Origin: Bradyrhizobium tropiciagri
GTDB lineage: Bacteria; Pseudomonadota; Alphaproteobacteria; Rhizobiales; Xanthobacteraceae
Reading direction: 5' to 3'
Assembly (NCBI RefSeq): GCF_018130505.1
Contig: NZ_JAFCKH010000013.1
Coordinates: 124,001 to 188,000 of the forward strand
Length of the DNA: 64,000 nt
How positions within the stretch are numbered: position 1 is the first letter of the stretch; each line of letters begins with the position of its first letter. This document shows, piece after piece, positions 8,221-17,063 of the stretch. Under the pieces are notes generated by a model. That model saw nothing but the letters and a program-made list of their open reading frames with translations. It ran no database searches and was not told where the DNA came from. The translations under genes and the position numbers were made by a program.

Positions 8221-8684
8221 GCAGCGAGGCCGCCGGCCCTCCTGCGCTCGGTGAAGGCTTCAGCCGCCGCAGCAACCGCGCGCGCGGCGGAGAGCCGGGG
8301 CGCCGGCGCCACCGGTGCGGGCGCGGGCGCCGCGACGGCCGGTGCCGCCTCCGGCGGCCTTGCCGCCAGCGCGATCTTCGACAGGCGGCGCACCACATTG
8401 TCGCCCTCGGCGAGCTGGTTCTTCAGCTGCATCGACATCTGCGTCGCCGCCTCGAGCCGGTTGCCGAGGTCCTCGTTGACGTCGCGCACCGCGTGCTTGA
8501 GCCCGCCGATCGCGCGCTCGGCGATCTCGGTCGCGGTGATCAGTTCGGCGATCGTCGCCTTCAGCGAATGTTCGTCGGCTTTCAGCCGCTGCAGGCGCTT
8601 GTTGAGCAGCCAGCAATAACCGATCGTCAGCATCAGCAGCACGGCCACCAGACTCTCTATCGCCAGCCCAAGCACATGACTCAT
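8217..8684 (-). CDS. DUF6468 protein of the flagellar operon
   Basis: 155 residues: one N-terminal membrane helix (IESLVAVLLMLTIGYCWLL), a coiled-coil cytoplasmic stretch (LQRLKADEHSLKATIAEL to MQLKNQLAEGDNVVRRL), and an Ala/Pro-rich tail. It matches the alphaproteobacterial DUF6468 family, which is regularly found between fliM and motE-like genes but has no assigned role. ATGA overlaps with fliM upstream (8681-8684) and motE downstream (8217-8220) indicate translational coupling, so a stoichiometric role near the switch or stator is plausible. Confidence 0.75.
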   Translation of the reverse strand: MSHVLGLAIESLVAVLLMLTIGYCWLLNKRLQRLKADEHSLKATIAELITATEIAERAIGGLKHAVRDVNEDLGNRLEAATQMSMQLKNQLAEGDNVVRRLSKIALAARPPEAAPAVAAPAPAPVAPAPRLSAARAVAAAAEAFTERRRAGGLAA

Positions 8685-9883
8685 GGTGCCTCCATCATTT
8701 TGGTTCGCTCATCCGCCTTCTCGAACATCGCGAAGGTGGTTTGGGGTTTACGCAAATTCTTGGTGACGCGGATCGCGACGCGGTCGCCGACGCGGCCCAT
8801 CCGGCCCTCGGTCAGGGTGACGTTGCCGCAACGCACCGAGACCTGGGCGTCGGCGCCGATCTCGAGCGGCAGGGTGTCGCCGACCTTCAGCTTCATCAGC
8901 TGCTTCAGCGGGATGTCGGCCTCGTAGAGCACCGCCTCGACCGCGATCTCGGCCTGCGCCACTTCGGTGGCGAAATGGCCTTCCCAGATCGGGTCACGGC
9001 CGAACTTCTCGCCCATGAACATCTGCAACAGCACGTTGCGGATCGGTTCGATGGTGGCGTAGGGCAGCAGCAGTTCGACATTGCCGCCGCGGTCTTCCAT
9101 GTCGATGCGCAGGCGCACCAGGATCGCGGCATTGGCGGGACGGCTGATCGCGGCGAAGCGCGGGTTGGTTTCCAGGCGATCGATCGAGAACGTCACCGGC
9201 GACAGCGGCCGGAACGCCTGCTCGGCATCCGACAGCACCACCTCGACCAGCCGCTTGACGAGGTTGGTCTCGATCGTGGTGTAGGGCCGGCCCTCGATCT
9301 TGAGCTGGGTCTGGCCGCGGCGGCCGCCGAGCAGCACGTCGATCATCGAATAGATCAGGTTGGAATCGACCATCGCGAGGCCGAAATTCTCCCACTCCTC
9401 CGCCTTGAACACCGAGAGCACCGCCGGCAGCGGGATCGAGTTCATGTAGTCGCCGAACCGCACCGAGGTGATGCGGTCGAGCGAGACCTCGACGTTGTCG
9501 GAGGTGAAATTGCGCAAGCTGGTCGTCATCAACCGCACCAGGCGGTCGAACACGATTTCGAGCATCGGCAGACGCTCGTAGGACACCATCGCGGAATCGA
9601 TGATGGCGCGGATGCCGGAATGATCGTCGAGGCTGACGTCGCCAACGGTGAAGCCGAGGAGATTGTCGATCTCCTCCTGCGACAGCACCCGCTCGCCGTT
9701 GGTGCTCTTGCCGCCGAAATCGCGGCTGCCGTCCTCGACCATGGCCGCCCATTGCAGCGCCATGCTCTCGGTGAGCTCGTTCTTGGCGGCCTCCTCCGCG
9801 GCGGCCGCGGGATCCTCGGAATCGAGCGAGGCTTCCCACTGCGCCGCAATGGCGTCCTGGTCCATCTGGTCGTTGCCGGCCAT
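8681..9883 (-). CDS. fliM: Flagellar motor switch protein FliM
   Basis: 400 residues. The CheY-P binding motif LSQEEIDNLL is at residues 67-76 rather than at the extreme N-terminus, giving a 66-residue acidic/Ala-rich extension. The middle domain follows (MLEIVFDRLVRLMTTSLRNFT, GLAMVDSNLIYSMIDVLLGG, and the PYTTIE region), and the C-terminal SpoA-like domain is present (LKVGDTLPLEIGADAQVSVRCG). FliM forms the C-ring and links CheY signalling to rotor switching. It starts 18 bp after the fliL stop with a GGAAG ribosome site, and its last codons overlap the DUF6468 start. Confidence 0.97.
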   Translation of the reverse strand: MAGNDQMDQDAIAAQWEASLDSEDPAAAAEEAAKNELTESMALQWAAMVEDGSRDFGGKSTNGERVLSQEEIDNLLGFTVGDVSLDDHSGIRAIIDSAMVSYERLPMLEIVFDRLVRLMTTSLRNFTSDNVEVSLDRITSVRFGDYMNSIPLPAVLSVFKAEEWENFGLAMVDSNLIYSMIDVLLGGRRGQTQLKIEGRPYTTIETNLVKRLVEVVLSDAEQAFRPLSPVTFSIDRLETNPRFAAISRPANAAILVRLRIDMEDRGGNVELLLPYATIEPIRNVLLQMFMGEKFGRDPIWEGHFATEVAQAEIAVEAVLYEADIPLKQLMKLKVGDTLPLEIGADAQVSVRCGNVTLTEGRMGRVGDRVAIRVTKNLRKPQTTFAMFEKADERTKMMEAP

Positions 9884-9901
9884 GGCGCTACTTCCACCCC
9901 G

Positions 9902-10390
9902 TCACTGGATCACCACTTCCTTGAACAGCACCGCGTTCACCTGGTTGGGCGCCAGCGCGAGATTGACGCGCTTGGTCAGCTCCTCCTTGAGGCGGAACAG
10001 GCCGGCCGAGCCGTTGAGATCGCTGGGGCGCAGCTCGCGCATGTAGGTCTGGAACAGGTCGGTGACGCGCGGCAGCGCCGGCTTGATCGCTTCGGCCTGC
10101 TTCTCTTCCTTGACCTCGAGCACGAGCTTCAGCTTGAGATATTGCACGCGCTCGCCGGGCGCGCCGACCAGATTGACCAGCATGTCCGGCAGGTCGACGA
10201 AGGACGGCGGCTTCGGCGGCGGCGCCTCGGCGTGCTGCTCCTCGCCGTGACCGCGCATGAAGAAGAACCATCCCGCGGCACCCGCGCCGACCACGACGAG
10301 GAAGCCGACGGCGGCAATGATCAGCTTGAGCTTGCCCTTCTTGGGCGCGGGGGCTGCGCCTTCCCCGCCTTCCGTCTTCTCGTCCGCCAT
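9902..10390 (-). CDS. fliL: Flagellar basal body-associated protein FliL
   Basis: 162 residues: a short cytoplasmic Lys/Gly-rich N-terminus, one membrane helix (LKLIIAAVGFLVVVGAGAAGWFFF is the hydrophobic run), then a periplasmic FliL domain (FVDLPDMLVNLVGAPGERVQYLKLKLVLEV). It ends with VNAVLFKEVVIQ, as in the family. FliL surrounds the stator and supports torque. It is the first gene of the minus-strand fliL-fliM-DUF6468-motE set and is divergent from flgF; a TTAACCAT sequence lies about 120 bp upstream. Confidence 0.95.
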   Translation of the reverse strand: MADEKTEGGEGAAPAPKKGKLKLIIAAVGFLVVVGAGAAGWFFFMRGHGEEQHAEAPPPKPPSFVDLPDMLVNLVGAPGERVQYLKLKLVLEVKEEKQAEAIKPALPRVTDLFQTYMRELRPSDLNGSAGLFRLKEELTKRVNLALAPNQVNAVLFKEVVIQ

Positions 10391-10507
10391 CGCCCGCCCG
10401 CTTCATTATGAAGGATGCGAACGCGATTGCCCCAGCCTTGGCCCGATGACGCGATACAAATGCCGCCGGCGCACACGCGCCCCACTGCCGTCAACGCTAG
10501 GGTAACA

Positions 10508-10515
10508 ATGGTTAA
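10508..10515 (-). promoter_or_regulatory. TTAACCAT octamer (CtrA half-site) upstream of fliL
   Basis: The minus strand reads TTAACCAT, the CtrA half-site octamer, 118 bp before the fliL ATG in the 384-bp fliL/flgF divergent region. A GTAA lies beyond it, but at six rather than seven bases, so this is scored as a half-site only. In Caulobacter fliLM transcription is CtrA dependent. The rest of 10391-10774 holds the flgF sigma-54 promoter and no coding sequence that I can support. Confidence 0.45.
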
Positions 10516-10551
10516 CGGAAGCTTAGGATTTAGCTTCAACTAGGAAAAAAC

Positions 10552-10558
10552 TGCCGGG
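10552..10558 (-). promoter_or_regulatory. CCCGGCA element upstream of the flgF sigma-54 promoter
   Basis: The minus strand reads TTTGCCCGGCAG here, about 115 bp upstream of the predicted flgF transcription start. The same CCCGGCA core is found upstream of the flgI and flgE sigma-54 promoters, so it may be an enhancer site for an NtrC-like activator such as FlbD. Confidence 0.35.
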
Positions 10559-10644
10559 CAAACATGGTCAACAAGACCTTTCTGCCGCCCCGCCCCACGC
10601 CCGGCCGAACACCTAACCATCTCAAAAATCATCACATTTCCAGT

Positions 10645-10660
10645 TGGCACGGCTTTCGCT
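10645..10660 (+). promoter_or_regulatory. Sigma-54 promoter of the flgF operon
   Basis: TGGCACG-GCTT-TCGCT matches the -24/-12 consensus TGGCACG-N4-TTGCW with the invariant GG and GC at the correct 12-base offset and one mismatch in the -12 element. The expected start is near 10671, about 104 bp before the flgF ATG. A repeated TTGGGAGAGCCCG lies in the leader at 10684 and 10729. Confidence 0.7.
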
Positions 10661-10774
10661 GAGAGGACGGCGTGACCCGAAGGTTTGGGAGAGCCCGACA
10701 GGTCGCTGACGGTCCGAACGTGACGGCTTGGGAGAGCCCGGCGCATCGGATCACCTCACAGGGGAGAACCACCG

Positions 10775-11539
10775 ATGCAGAATACGCTTCTGGTCGGACT
10801 ATCGAAGCAGATGGTGCTGGAGCGGCAGCTTGATGTCGTGTCCAACAACATCGCCAACATGAACACCAACGGCTACAAGGCCGACCGGTCGCTGTTCCAG
10901 GAATATCTGGCCTCGAACGCGCACGAGGACAATTTCATGTCCTCCGACCGCCGCGTCTCCTTCGTGCAGGACCGCGCCACCTTCCACGACTTCGCGCAGG
11001 GCCCGACCGAGGAGACCAAGAACCCGCTCGACGTCGCGATCGACGGCAAGGGCTTCCTCGTGGTGCAGACCCCCGGCGGCGAGCGCTACACCCGCGAGGG
11101 CAATCTACAGATCAACAACCGCGGCCAGTTGGTCACCATGTCCGGCTACCAGGTGCTCGGCACCGGCGGCCCGATCACCTTCCAGCAGACCGACCACGAC
11201 GTCAGCATCGCGCCCGACGGCAACATCACCGTGCTCGAGGGCACGTCCCGCCTCGACTCGATCCGCGGCAAGCTGCGCGTCGTCTCGTTCGCGGAGGCCC
11301 AGCGCCTCCTCAAGGAAGGCTCCAACCTCTACTCCGCCGGCGAAGGCGCGGTGCCGCTCGCCGAAACCAAGTCGCAGATCCGCCAGGGCTTCATCGAGAA
11401 GTCGAACGTCAATTCCGTCGTCGAGATGAGCCGCATGATCGAGATCACGCGGACCTACACCCAAATCGCCTCGCTGCTGCAGCAGGAGAGCGACCTGCAC
11501 AAATCGGCGATCGAGAAGCTCGCCGACGTGCCGGCCTGA
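10775..11539 (+). CDS. flgF: Flagellar proximal rod protein FlgF
   Basis: 254 residues. The N-terminus has the rod/hook signature LDVVSNNIANMNTNGYKADR, the centre has PLDVAIDGKGFLVVQTPGGERYTREG, and the C-terminus has the amphipathic heptad region ending VNSVVEMSRMIEITRTYTQIAS. FlgF forms part of the rod between MS-ring and hook. It is the first gene of flgF-flgG-flgA-flgH, has a GGGGAGAA ribosome site, and sits behind a sigma-54 promoter, as expected for a class III gene. Confidence 0.95.
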   Translation: MQNTLLVGLSKQMVLERQLDVVSNNIANMNTNGYKADRSLFQEYLASNAHEDNFMSSDRRVSFVQDRATFHDFAQGPTEETKNPLDVAIDGKGFLVVQTPGGERYTREGNLQINNRGQLVTMSGYQVLGTGGPITFQQTDHDVSIAPDGNITVLEGTSRLDSIRGKLRVVSFAEAQRLLKEGSNLYSAGEGAVPLAETKSQIRQGFIEKSNVNSVVEMSRMIEITRTYTQIASLLQQESDLHKSAIEKLADVPA

Positions 11540-11554
11540 TCGGGAGACTGACTG

Positions 11555-12343
11555 ATGCGCGCACTCTACACCGCTGCGACCGGAATGGCGGCACAGGAAC
11601 TCAGCGTTCAGGTGATCTCCAACAACATCGCGAACCTGCGCACCACCGGCTACAAGAAGCAGCGCGCCGCGTTCCAGGACCTGATCTACGACCATGTGCG
11701 CCGGGTCGGCGCGCAGGCCTCCGACCAGAACACCATCCTGCCGATGGGCATCGACCTCGGCGGCGGCGTCAAGACCGTCGGCACGCCGCGCATGATGACC
11801 CAGGGCACGCTGTCGCCGACCGGCAACGATCTCGACGTCGCGATCCGCGGCGAAGGCTTCTTCAAGATCCTGATGCCGGACGGCACCTTCACCTACACCC
11901 GCGACGGCTCGTTCCAGATGGACAACCAGGGCCGCATCGTCAACGCGCAGGGCAACCTGGTGCAACCGACGATCACGATCCCGCAGAACGCCTCCGGCCT
12001 CACCATCAACGCGCAGGGCCAGGTCTCGGTGACGCTGCCGGGCCAGACCGCATCGACCAATATCGGCCAGATCGGGCTGACGCGCTTCATCAACAAGGCC
12101 GGCCTGATGCCGATCGGCGACAACCTGTTCCAGGAGACGCCGGCCTCCGGCCAGCCGCAGGACGGCATCGCCAACACCGACGGCTATGGCGACATGCAGC
12201 AGAGCAGCCTCGAACAGGCCAACGTCGAGGTGGTCTCGGAAATCTCCGACCTGATCGCCGCCCAGCGCGCCTACGAGATGAATTCCAAGGTGGTCTCCGC
12301 GGCCGACCAGATGATGCAGTCCACCGCCAACCTGTTCCGCTGA
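11555..12343 (+). CDS. flgG: Flagellar distal rod protein FlgG
   Basis: 262 residues, the usual FlgG length. It begins MRALYTAATGMAAQELSVQV, then ISNNIANLRTTGYKKQRAAF, with a central DLDVAIRGEGFFKILMPDGT and a C-terminus NVEVVSEISDLIAAQRAYEMNS. These are the hallmarks of FlgG, which polymerises into the distal rod. The start follows a GGGAGA site 15 bp after the flgF stop, and its stop is two bases before flgA. Confidence 0.97.
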   Translation: MRALYTAATGMAAQELSVQVISNNIANLRTTGYKKQRAAFQDLIYDHVRRVGAQASDQNTILPMGIDLGGGVKTVGTPRMMTQGTLSPTGNDLDVAIRGEGFFKILMPDGTFTYTRDGSFQMDNQGRIVNAQGNLVQPTITIPQNASGLTINAQGQVSVTLPGQTASTNIGQIGLTRFINKAGLMPIGDNLFQETPASGQPQDGIANTDGYGDMQQSSLEQANVEVVSEISDLIAAQRAYEMNSKVVSAADQMMQSTANLFR

Positions 12344-12345
12344 GG

Positions 12346-13401
12346 ATGATGCCGATGATCGCCCGCCAGCTCCTCCTCGCCGCCGCCCTGCTCGCTCTCG
12401 GTGTCACTCCGTCGGCCGCGCAGACCCGCAGCGCTGCCATCGCGGTGCCGGCGTTGCGCGCCAGCATCACGGTGGCGGACGAGATCGTGCGGGTCGGCGA
12501 CCTCGTCGACAATGCCGGCGCTGCCGGCAGCATCGCTGTCTACCGCGCGCCCGATCTCGGCACCACCGGCACGCTGCCGGTCGCGCAGGTGCTGAACACG
12601 CTGCGCAGCCACCAGGTGATCGGCGTCGACACCCGCGACCTCAAGGAGATCACGGTGACGCGGCTGGCGCGCACCGTCGAGAGCAAGGAGATCGAGCAGC
12701 AGGTCGCGCGCGCGCTGGAGAACCGCCACGGCCTCGGCCGGGCCGGCAGCATCAGCGTGACCTTCGACCGCGATCCCGGCGACATCCGTCTCGAGGCCAC
12801 CAATTCCGGCGCGCTGCAACCGGTCGCGGTGCGCTACGAGCCGCGCTCGACCCGTTTCGACGTCAGCTTCGAAATCGCCAACGACGCCGGCACCGCGCCG
12901 ACCAAGCTGCGCTTCACCGGCACCGCGATCGAGACCATCGAGGCCGCCGTGCTGGTGCGCAATGTCGAGCGCGGCGATCTGCTGAAGGCCTCCGACGTGG
13001 TGATCGAGCGGCGGCCGAAGGCCGAGGTCGGCACCGACGCGGCGGTGCGCGACAGCACCATCGGCATGCAGGTCCGCCGCCAGCTGCGCGCCGGCCAGGC
13101 GCTGCGCGTCGCCGATCTCGTCAAGCCCGATCTCGTCACCCGCGACCAGAGCGTCACGCTGGTCTACCGCACCGCCGGGCTTTACCTGACGATCCGCGGC
13201 AAGGCGATGGATGGCGGCGCCGAAGGCGACGTCGTCAGCGTGATGAACCTGCAGAGCAAGCGCGTGATCTCCGGCGTCGTCACCGGCCGCGGCGAGGTTT
13301 CGATCTCGGTCGCCGCCCCGCAGGGCGTGCCCGCCGCCGACGCCTCCGAACCCAATTCCGCACCCGTCAAGCTGAGTTCAGTCGCACCCAACGCCGAGTA
13401 A
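12346..13401 (+). CDS. flgA: Flagella basal body P-ring formation protein FlgA
   Basis: 351 residues including a signal peptide (ARQLLLAAALLALGVTPSAAQ). A SAF-type domain is visible in the middle (VLVRNVERGDLLKASDVVIER), followed by the typical C-terminal region (RDQSVTLVYRTAGLYLTIRG, AEGDVVSVMNLQSKRVISGVV). FlgA is the periplasmic chaperone for P-ring (FlgI) assembly. It is longer than the enterobacterial protein, as is common in this group. Several in-frame ATGs lie at the start (12346, 12349, 12355), and the exact one is uncertain. Confidence 0.93.
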   Translation: MMPMIARQLLLAAALLALGVTPSAAQTRSAAIAVPALRASITVADEIVRVGDLVDNAGAAGSIAVYRAPDLGTTGTLPVAQVLNTLRSHQVIGVDTRDLKEITVTRLARTVESKEIEQQVARALENRHGLGRAGSISVTFDRDPGDIRLEATNSGALQPVAVRYEPRSTRFDVSFEIANDAGTAPTKLRFTGTAIETIEAAVLVRNVERGDLLKASDVVIERRPKAEVGTDAAVRDSTIGMQVRRQLRAGQALRVADLVKPDLVTRDQSVTLVYRTAGLYLTIRGKAMDGGAEGDVVSVMNLQSKRVISGVVTGRGEVSISVAAPQGVPAADASEPNSAPVKLSSVAPNAE

Positions 13402-13406
13402 AAGTT

Positions 13407-14159
13407 ATGTCCCAGTACCGTATCAACCGCCTCATCCTGTCCGGTGCGCTGCTGGCGCTAGGCACCGTCGCCAGCGGTTGCTCGTCGATCGACCGTCTCT
13501 CGCAGATCGGCGAGCAGCCGAAACTGTCGTCGATCGACAATCCGACCACGCAGCCGGGCTACAAGCCGGTGCAGATGCCGATGCCGAAGCCCGAGGTCGC
13601 GTCCTACAGCCCGAACTCGCTGTGGCGCAACGGCTCGCGCGCCTTCTTCAAGGACCAGCGCGCCGCCCGCGTCGGCGACATCCTGACCATCTCGGTGAAC
13701 TTCACCGACAAGGCCGCGATCGCCAACGAGACCCAGCGCAGCCGCACCAATTCGGAAGATTCCGGCGTCACCAACTTCCTGGGATCGCAGACCATCACCC
13801 AGGCCAACAAGATCCTGCCCGGCCGCATCCTCACCGCCGACTCCACCGCGTCGAGCGACGGCAAGGGCTCGGTGAACCGCCAGGAAGCGTTGCAGACCAA
13901 CGTCGCCGCCGTGGTCACCCAGGTGCTGCCGAACGGCAACCTCGTGGTCGAGGGCAAGCAGGAGATCCGGGTCAATTTCGAGATCCGCGAGCTGGTCGTC
14001 GCCGGCATCGTGCGCCCGGAAGACATCCAGAGCGACAACACCATCGATTCCTCGAAGATCGCCCAGGCCCGCATCGCCTATGGCGGCCGCGGCCAGATCA
14101 CCGACGTGCAACAGCCGCGCTACGGACAGCAGGTGCTGGACGTGCTGCTGCCGTTCTAG
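13407..14159 (+). CDS. flgH: Flagellar L-ring lipoprotein FlgH
   Basis: 250 residues. The N-terminus is a lipoprotein signal with cleavage before Cys25 (VASGC). The body has the FlgH pattern SLWRNGSRAFFKDQRAARVGD followed by DILTISVNFTDKAAIANETQ, and the C-terminal region IRPEDI-like VRPEDIQSDNTIDSSKIAQA with IAYGGRGQI. FlgH forms the outer-membrane L ring. It starts 5 bp after flgA without a strong ribosome site, so translation is probably coupled, and it is the last gene before a strong terminator. Confidence 0.97.
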   Translation: MSQYRINRLILSGALLALGTVASGCSSIDRLSQIGEQPKLSSIDNPTTQPGYKPVQMPMPKPEVASYSPNSLWRNGSRAFFKDQRAARVGDILTISVNFTDKAAIANETQRSRTNSEDSGVTNFLGSQTITQANKILPGRILTADSTASSDGKGSVNRQEALQTNVAAVVTQVLPNGNLVVEGKQEIRVNFEIRELVVAGIVRPEDIQSDNTIDSSKIAQARIAYGGRGQITDVQQPRYGQQVLDVLLPF

Positions 14160-14216
14160 TCACTTCTCAGAGCTCCCACATCTCGTCGCGAACCTAGGCG
14201 CGACGCGGTGTACCGA

Positions 14217-14260
14217 CACGGCCCTCGCCAGCTCCCCTGGCGAGGGCCGTGGCATTTTTT
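14217..14260 (+). terminator. Strong rho-independent terminator after flgH
   Basis: A perfect 15-bp GC-rich stem (left arm 14217-14231, right arm 14237-14251) with a 5-base loop is followed after three bases by six Ts at 14255-14260. It closes the flgF-flgG-flgA-flgH operon. The remaining gap up to 14474 shows no gene or motif that I can support. Confidence 0.9.
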
Positions 14261-14474
14261 GCAGCGTGAAATGAAAAATCCAGCCGGCGACTACGGGCTT
14301 CGCCAAAGTTGGCCGAAGCAAAGAGAGGGGCGCGGATCACCGAAAAGCGAGTACCGCACTTCATCTGATCACGTTCGGTCTATTGCGGGAATTTGTTGGA
14401 ATTGCCGCAGATAATGCCCCTGCGGGTCCCGGAAGGCTCGCCGCCAGACCCACCCATGCGCCCCAGGAAATATC

Positions 14475-14729
14475 GTGTCAAAGTTCCACACCCTCACGCC
14501 GGCCCCGTTTCACAGCGCCAGCTTCGGCGAACGCCTCGGCCTCGAGATGATCAGTGCAGTGCTCTGGCCACTCGGTGAAGACGAGCGGATGACGGTGCTG
14601 CTGTCGATGCTGGGGACGCAGATCATCAATATTGCCGACAATGAAGACCAGATCGATGCGCTGATCGAAGCGCTGCGAGCACGGCTGAAGCTGAGCCTGA
14701 GCGATGGCGATCGCCAATCGCCCCGCTGA
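14475..14729 (+). CDS. Hypothetical small protein, 84 aa
   Basis: Starts at a GTG with AGGAAA eight bases upstream. The protein (MSKFHTLTPAPFHSASFGER...) has no signal peptide. It is helical and acidic in the middle (DNEDQIDALIEALRARL) and has no motif that I recognise. It stands alone between the flgH terminator and a small secreted protein. Coding status is probable but not certain. Confidence 0.45.
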   Translation: MSKFHTLTPAPFHSASFGERLGLEMISAVLWPLGEDERMTVLLSMLGTQIINIADNEDQIDALIEALRARLKLSLSDGDRQSPR

Positions 14730-14809
14730 CCGGTTGATGAAGGAATTTTCAACACACACGTCCGCCCACACCTTCACGGTTGGGTGGATTCCAGCATGAG
14801 AGGTCACGC

Positions 14810-15328
14810 ATGTTTCGCAATATCGCGCCTGGAATGACGATCACTCTCGCAATGGCTCTAACCGCGCCGGTGGCCATTGCGCAGCAAAAGCACCACGTCA
14901 GCTATGATACGCCGGCAACTCAGACGGTATACACCCAACAACACGTCATCGACGTTGGCGACATTCCGGGACATCAAGCCCGGCTCTTCGAAATTCGGCG
15001 GACCTATGGTGACGATGCCCCCCTCATCAACGGATCGAGGTTGAAGGAGCAGTGGACACGCGGCATGTCGGACTACATCGACAACAACGGTCCGGCCCTC
15101 ATCTACAACGTTTGGATACTGGAGAACGGGGAGAAGTTCTTTGTCAGGACATCCCTGGTCGCTCAAAGCAGTGGAGATGGGAAGCTTACGAACATGACAT
15201 CGGGCGTCATTACCGGTGGCACGGGCAGCCTCGCCAGAATGCGTGGCATCATCAGCAGTCATGGCCCGTCCGAGCCGAAGGCCGCCATCAATGCCAATCA
15301 GACGGACATCGACTATTGGATGGAGTGA
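14810..15328 (+). CDS. Hypothetical secreted protein, 172 aa
   Basis: Starts at the ATG at 14810 with AGAGG upstream. Residues 1-25 are a signal peptide (ITLAMALTAPVAIAQ), so the product is exported. The mature part (VSYDTPATQTVYTQQHVIDVGD, then IPGHQARLFEIRRTYG) has no Cys and no domain that I recognise; IYNVWILENGEKFFVRTSLVA suggests a beta-rich fold. Base composition is visibly lower in GC than the flanking flagellar genes, hinting at a more recent origin. Function unknown. Confidence 0.7.
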   Translation: MFRNIAPGMTITLAMALTAPVAIAQQKHHVSYDTPATQTVYTQQHVIDVGDIPGHQARLFEIRRTYGDDAPLINGSRLKEQWTRGMSDYIDNNGPALIYNVWILENGEKFFVRTSLVAQSSGDGKLTNMTSGVITGGTGSLARMRGIISSHGPSEPKAAINANQTDIDYWME

Positions 15329-15452
15329 GAAGGCCATCGCGACAGGCGATGGACCGGTGAAAAAGTTGCCGGTCCATCATGTCCGTTCTGATACGGCGTG
15401 TCGTGATCAAGAAATGCTCGGAACCAGCCGCTATCCCCTATGGAGAATTCCC

Positions 15453-17042
15453 ATGCCGCACCGTCGAAACGGGCGGATTGTGACGTTCTTGTTTTGCTTG
15501 TTCAGCTTGATCTCGACGGCGCGGCCTGCGGGCGCAGAAGTGACCCGGATCGAGTTCACGTCGAAGCAGCCTTACGGCACATTTCGCGCCGGCGACTATG
15601 TGATCTGGCAGGGCAAGATCCGCGGCGACCTGTCGCCGCAAGAGGCCATCCCCGGGATCGACAAGGCGCCGCGCAATGAACGCGGGCGCGTCGACTACGC
15701 GGCGAAGATCATTCTCATGATGCCGGCGGCTCCGCGCGGAGAAAACGGCGCGTTGCTGGTGGACGTACCCAACCGCGGACAAGTCTGGGCCGAGGCGATC
15801 TACAACTCGCCACGCGACGCGCGGTTTCTCCCGGGCACGCTGGAGCACGGCACCGGCTTTCTTCAGGACCATGGTTTCGCGGTTGCGGAGGTTTTTTGGG
15901 AGCTTGGACAGGGTGCGGACCTGCCTTCGTTCGCTGACGCCGATGGCAAGACACGCTTCGTCGAGGGAGTGGGCTTTGCGATCGTCCGCGATGCCGCAGA
16001 TTTCTTCGCGCATGCAGCTTCCGACAAGGGCGGAACGCCCAACCCGCTCAAGGGAGCGATCAACCGCGTGCTCGCGAGCGGCAGGTCCCAGGATGGACGA
16101 TTCCTGAAGACCTTTCTCCTGAACGGCTTCAACATGACGGGCAACCGCCGTGTCTTCGACGGAATGCATGTGTTCGTCTCGGCCGCTGGCCTGCTTCCGA
16201 TCCTGCAGACGGGTCTTGGACCAATGTCGAGCGCCGAGGGGGCTCCCACATTCGACAACCCGGATTTTCCCGGCGTGAATGACGGACCGCTCACGATCGG
16301 GGAGATCACGGCCAAGGTCGAGGCGCGCGGCGAGGTGCCTCCGAGGATGATACTCGTGAGCTCCACCACGGACTACTATTCGCTGCGCGCTTCGCTTGGC
16401 CGCACGGGCGCGTCCGGAACCGCGGATCAGCCACTGCCCGCCAATGTGCGGATGTACGATATCGCGGGAGGCCCGCATGTACCCGCCCCCAAGGCACCCG
16501 CCTGCACACTGACGCCGGGCCGGCTCGATTGGTCGCCGCTGTCGCGGGCGCTGCTGCTGCACCTTGATGCCTGGGTGAGCCGCAACACCGAGCCGCCCGC
16601 CAGCGAACTGATGCCGCTTGAAGCCGCGGGCGGCGAGCCAGTTGCGCTGCGCGCCCCGACCCGGCTTTCCGCCGCAGTGATACAAGTGCCGAAGCGCGAT
16701 CAGGACGGCAATGCGCTCGGCGGCGTGCGGCTGCCGGATGTCGCGGTGCCGACCGGGACCAATGGCGCCCAGAACCAGCCGCAGACATTCACCTGCATGC
16801 TGATCGGGTCCTTCTCGCCATTCGCAGCGACCAAAGCGGAACGAGAGCGTACCGGTGACGCCCGCCCGTCGATCGAAGAGCGCTATCACGGCCGCGACGA
16901 TTACGTGAACCGGATCCGGATCGCCGCCCAGGATCTGCTGGCGCGTGGCTTTCTGCTGCCGGAAGACGCGGCGGTGATCGTTCAGGAAGCCGCGTCGACC
17001 AACCTGTTCGCGCCCGCACCAACGAATGCCGAGCCACGTTGA
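15453..17042 (+). CDS. Secreted alpha/beta-hydrolase-domain protein
   Basis: 529 residues from the ATG at 15453, preceded by TGGAGA. The signal peptide is FLFCLFSLISTARPAGA. The sequence resembles the large family annotated as alpha/beta hydrolase domain-containing protein (Abhydrolase_10 type): VTRIEFTSKQPYGTFRAGDY near the start, GALLVDVPNRG, HGTGFLQDHGFAVAEVFWEL, a conserved FNMTGNRRVFDGMHVFVS, and a C-terminal DDYVNRIRIAAQDLLARGFL. The usual GxSxG nucleophile elbow is not obvious; the LLNGFNMTGNR region occupies that position. It is probably a periplasmic or outer-surface protein whose catalytic role is uncertain. Confidence 0.7.
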   Translation: MPHRRNGRIVTFLFCLFSLISTARPAGAEVTRIEFTSKQPYGTFRAGDYVIWQGKIRGDLSPQEAIPGIDKAPRNERGRVDYAAKIILMMPAAPRGENGALLVDVPNRGQVWAEAIYNSPRDARFLPGTLEHGTGFLQDHGFAVAEVFWELGQGADLPSFADADGKTRFVEGVGFAIVRDAADFFAHAASDKGGTPNPLKGAINRVLASGRSQDGRFLKTFLLNGFNMTGNRRVFDGMHVFVSAAGLLPILQTGLGPMSSAEGAPTFDNPDFPGVNDGPLTIGEITAKVEARGEVPPRMILVSSTTDYYSLRASLGRTGASGTADQPLPANVRMYDIAGGPHVPAPKAPACTLTPGRLDWSPLSRALLLHLDAWVSRNTEPPASELMPLEAAGGEPVALRAPTRLSAAVIQVPKRDQDGNALGGVRLPDVAVPTGTNGAQNQPQTFTCMLIGSFSPFAATKAERERTGDARPSIEERYHGRDDYVNRIRIAAQDLLARGFLLPEDAAVIVQEAASTNLFAPAPTNAEPR

Positions 17043-17063
17043 GTGGGCCAAGCCGGCTATCGA

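Noticed and set aside
10503-10516. Full CtrA box GTAA-N6-TTAAC upstream of fliL
   Set aside because: The spacing is six rather than seven bases and the first half is imperfect, so only the TTAACCAT half-site is kept.
10684-10742. TTGGGAGAGCCCG repeated in the flgF leader as an enhancer
   Set aside because: The copies lie downstream of the sigma-54 promoter and do not match the CCCGGCA element; noted but not called as a site.
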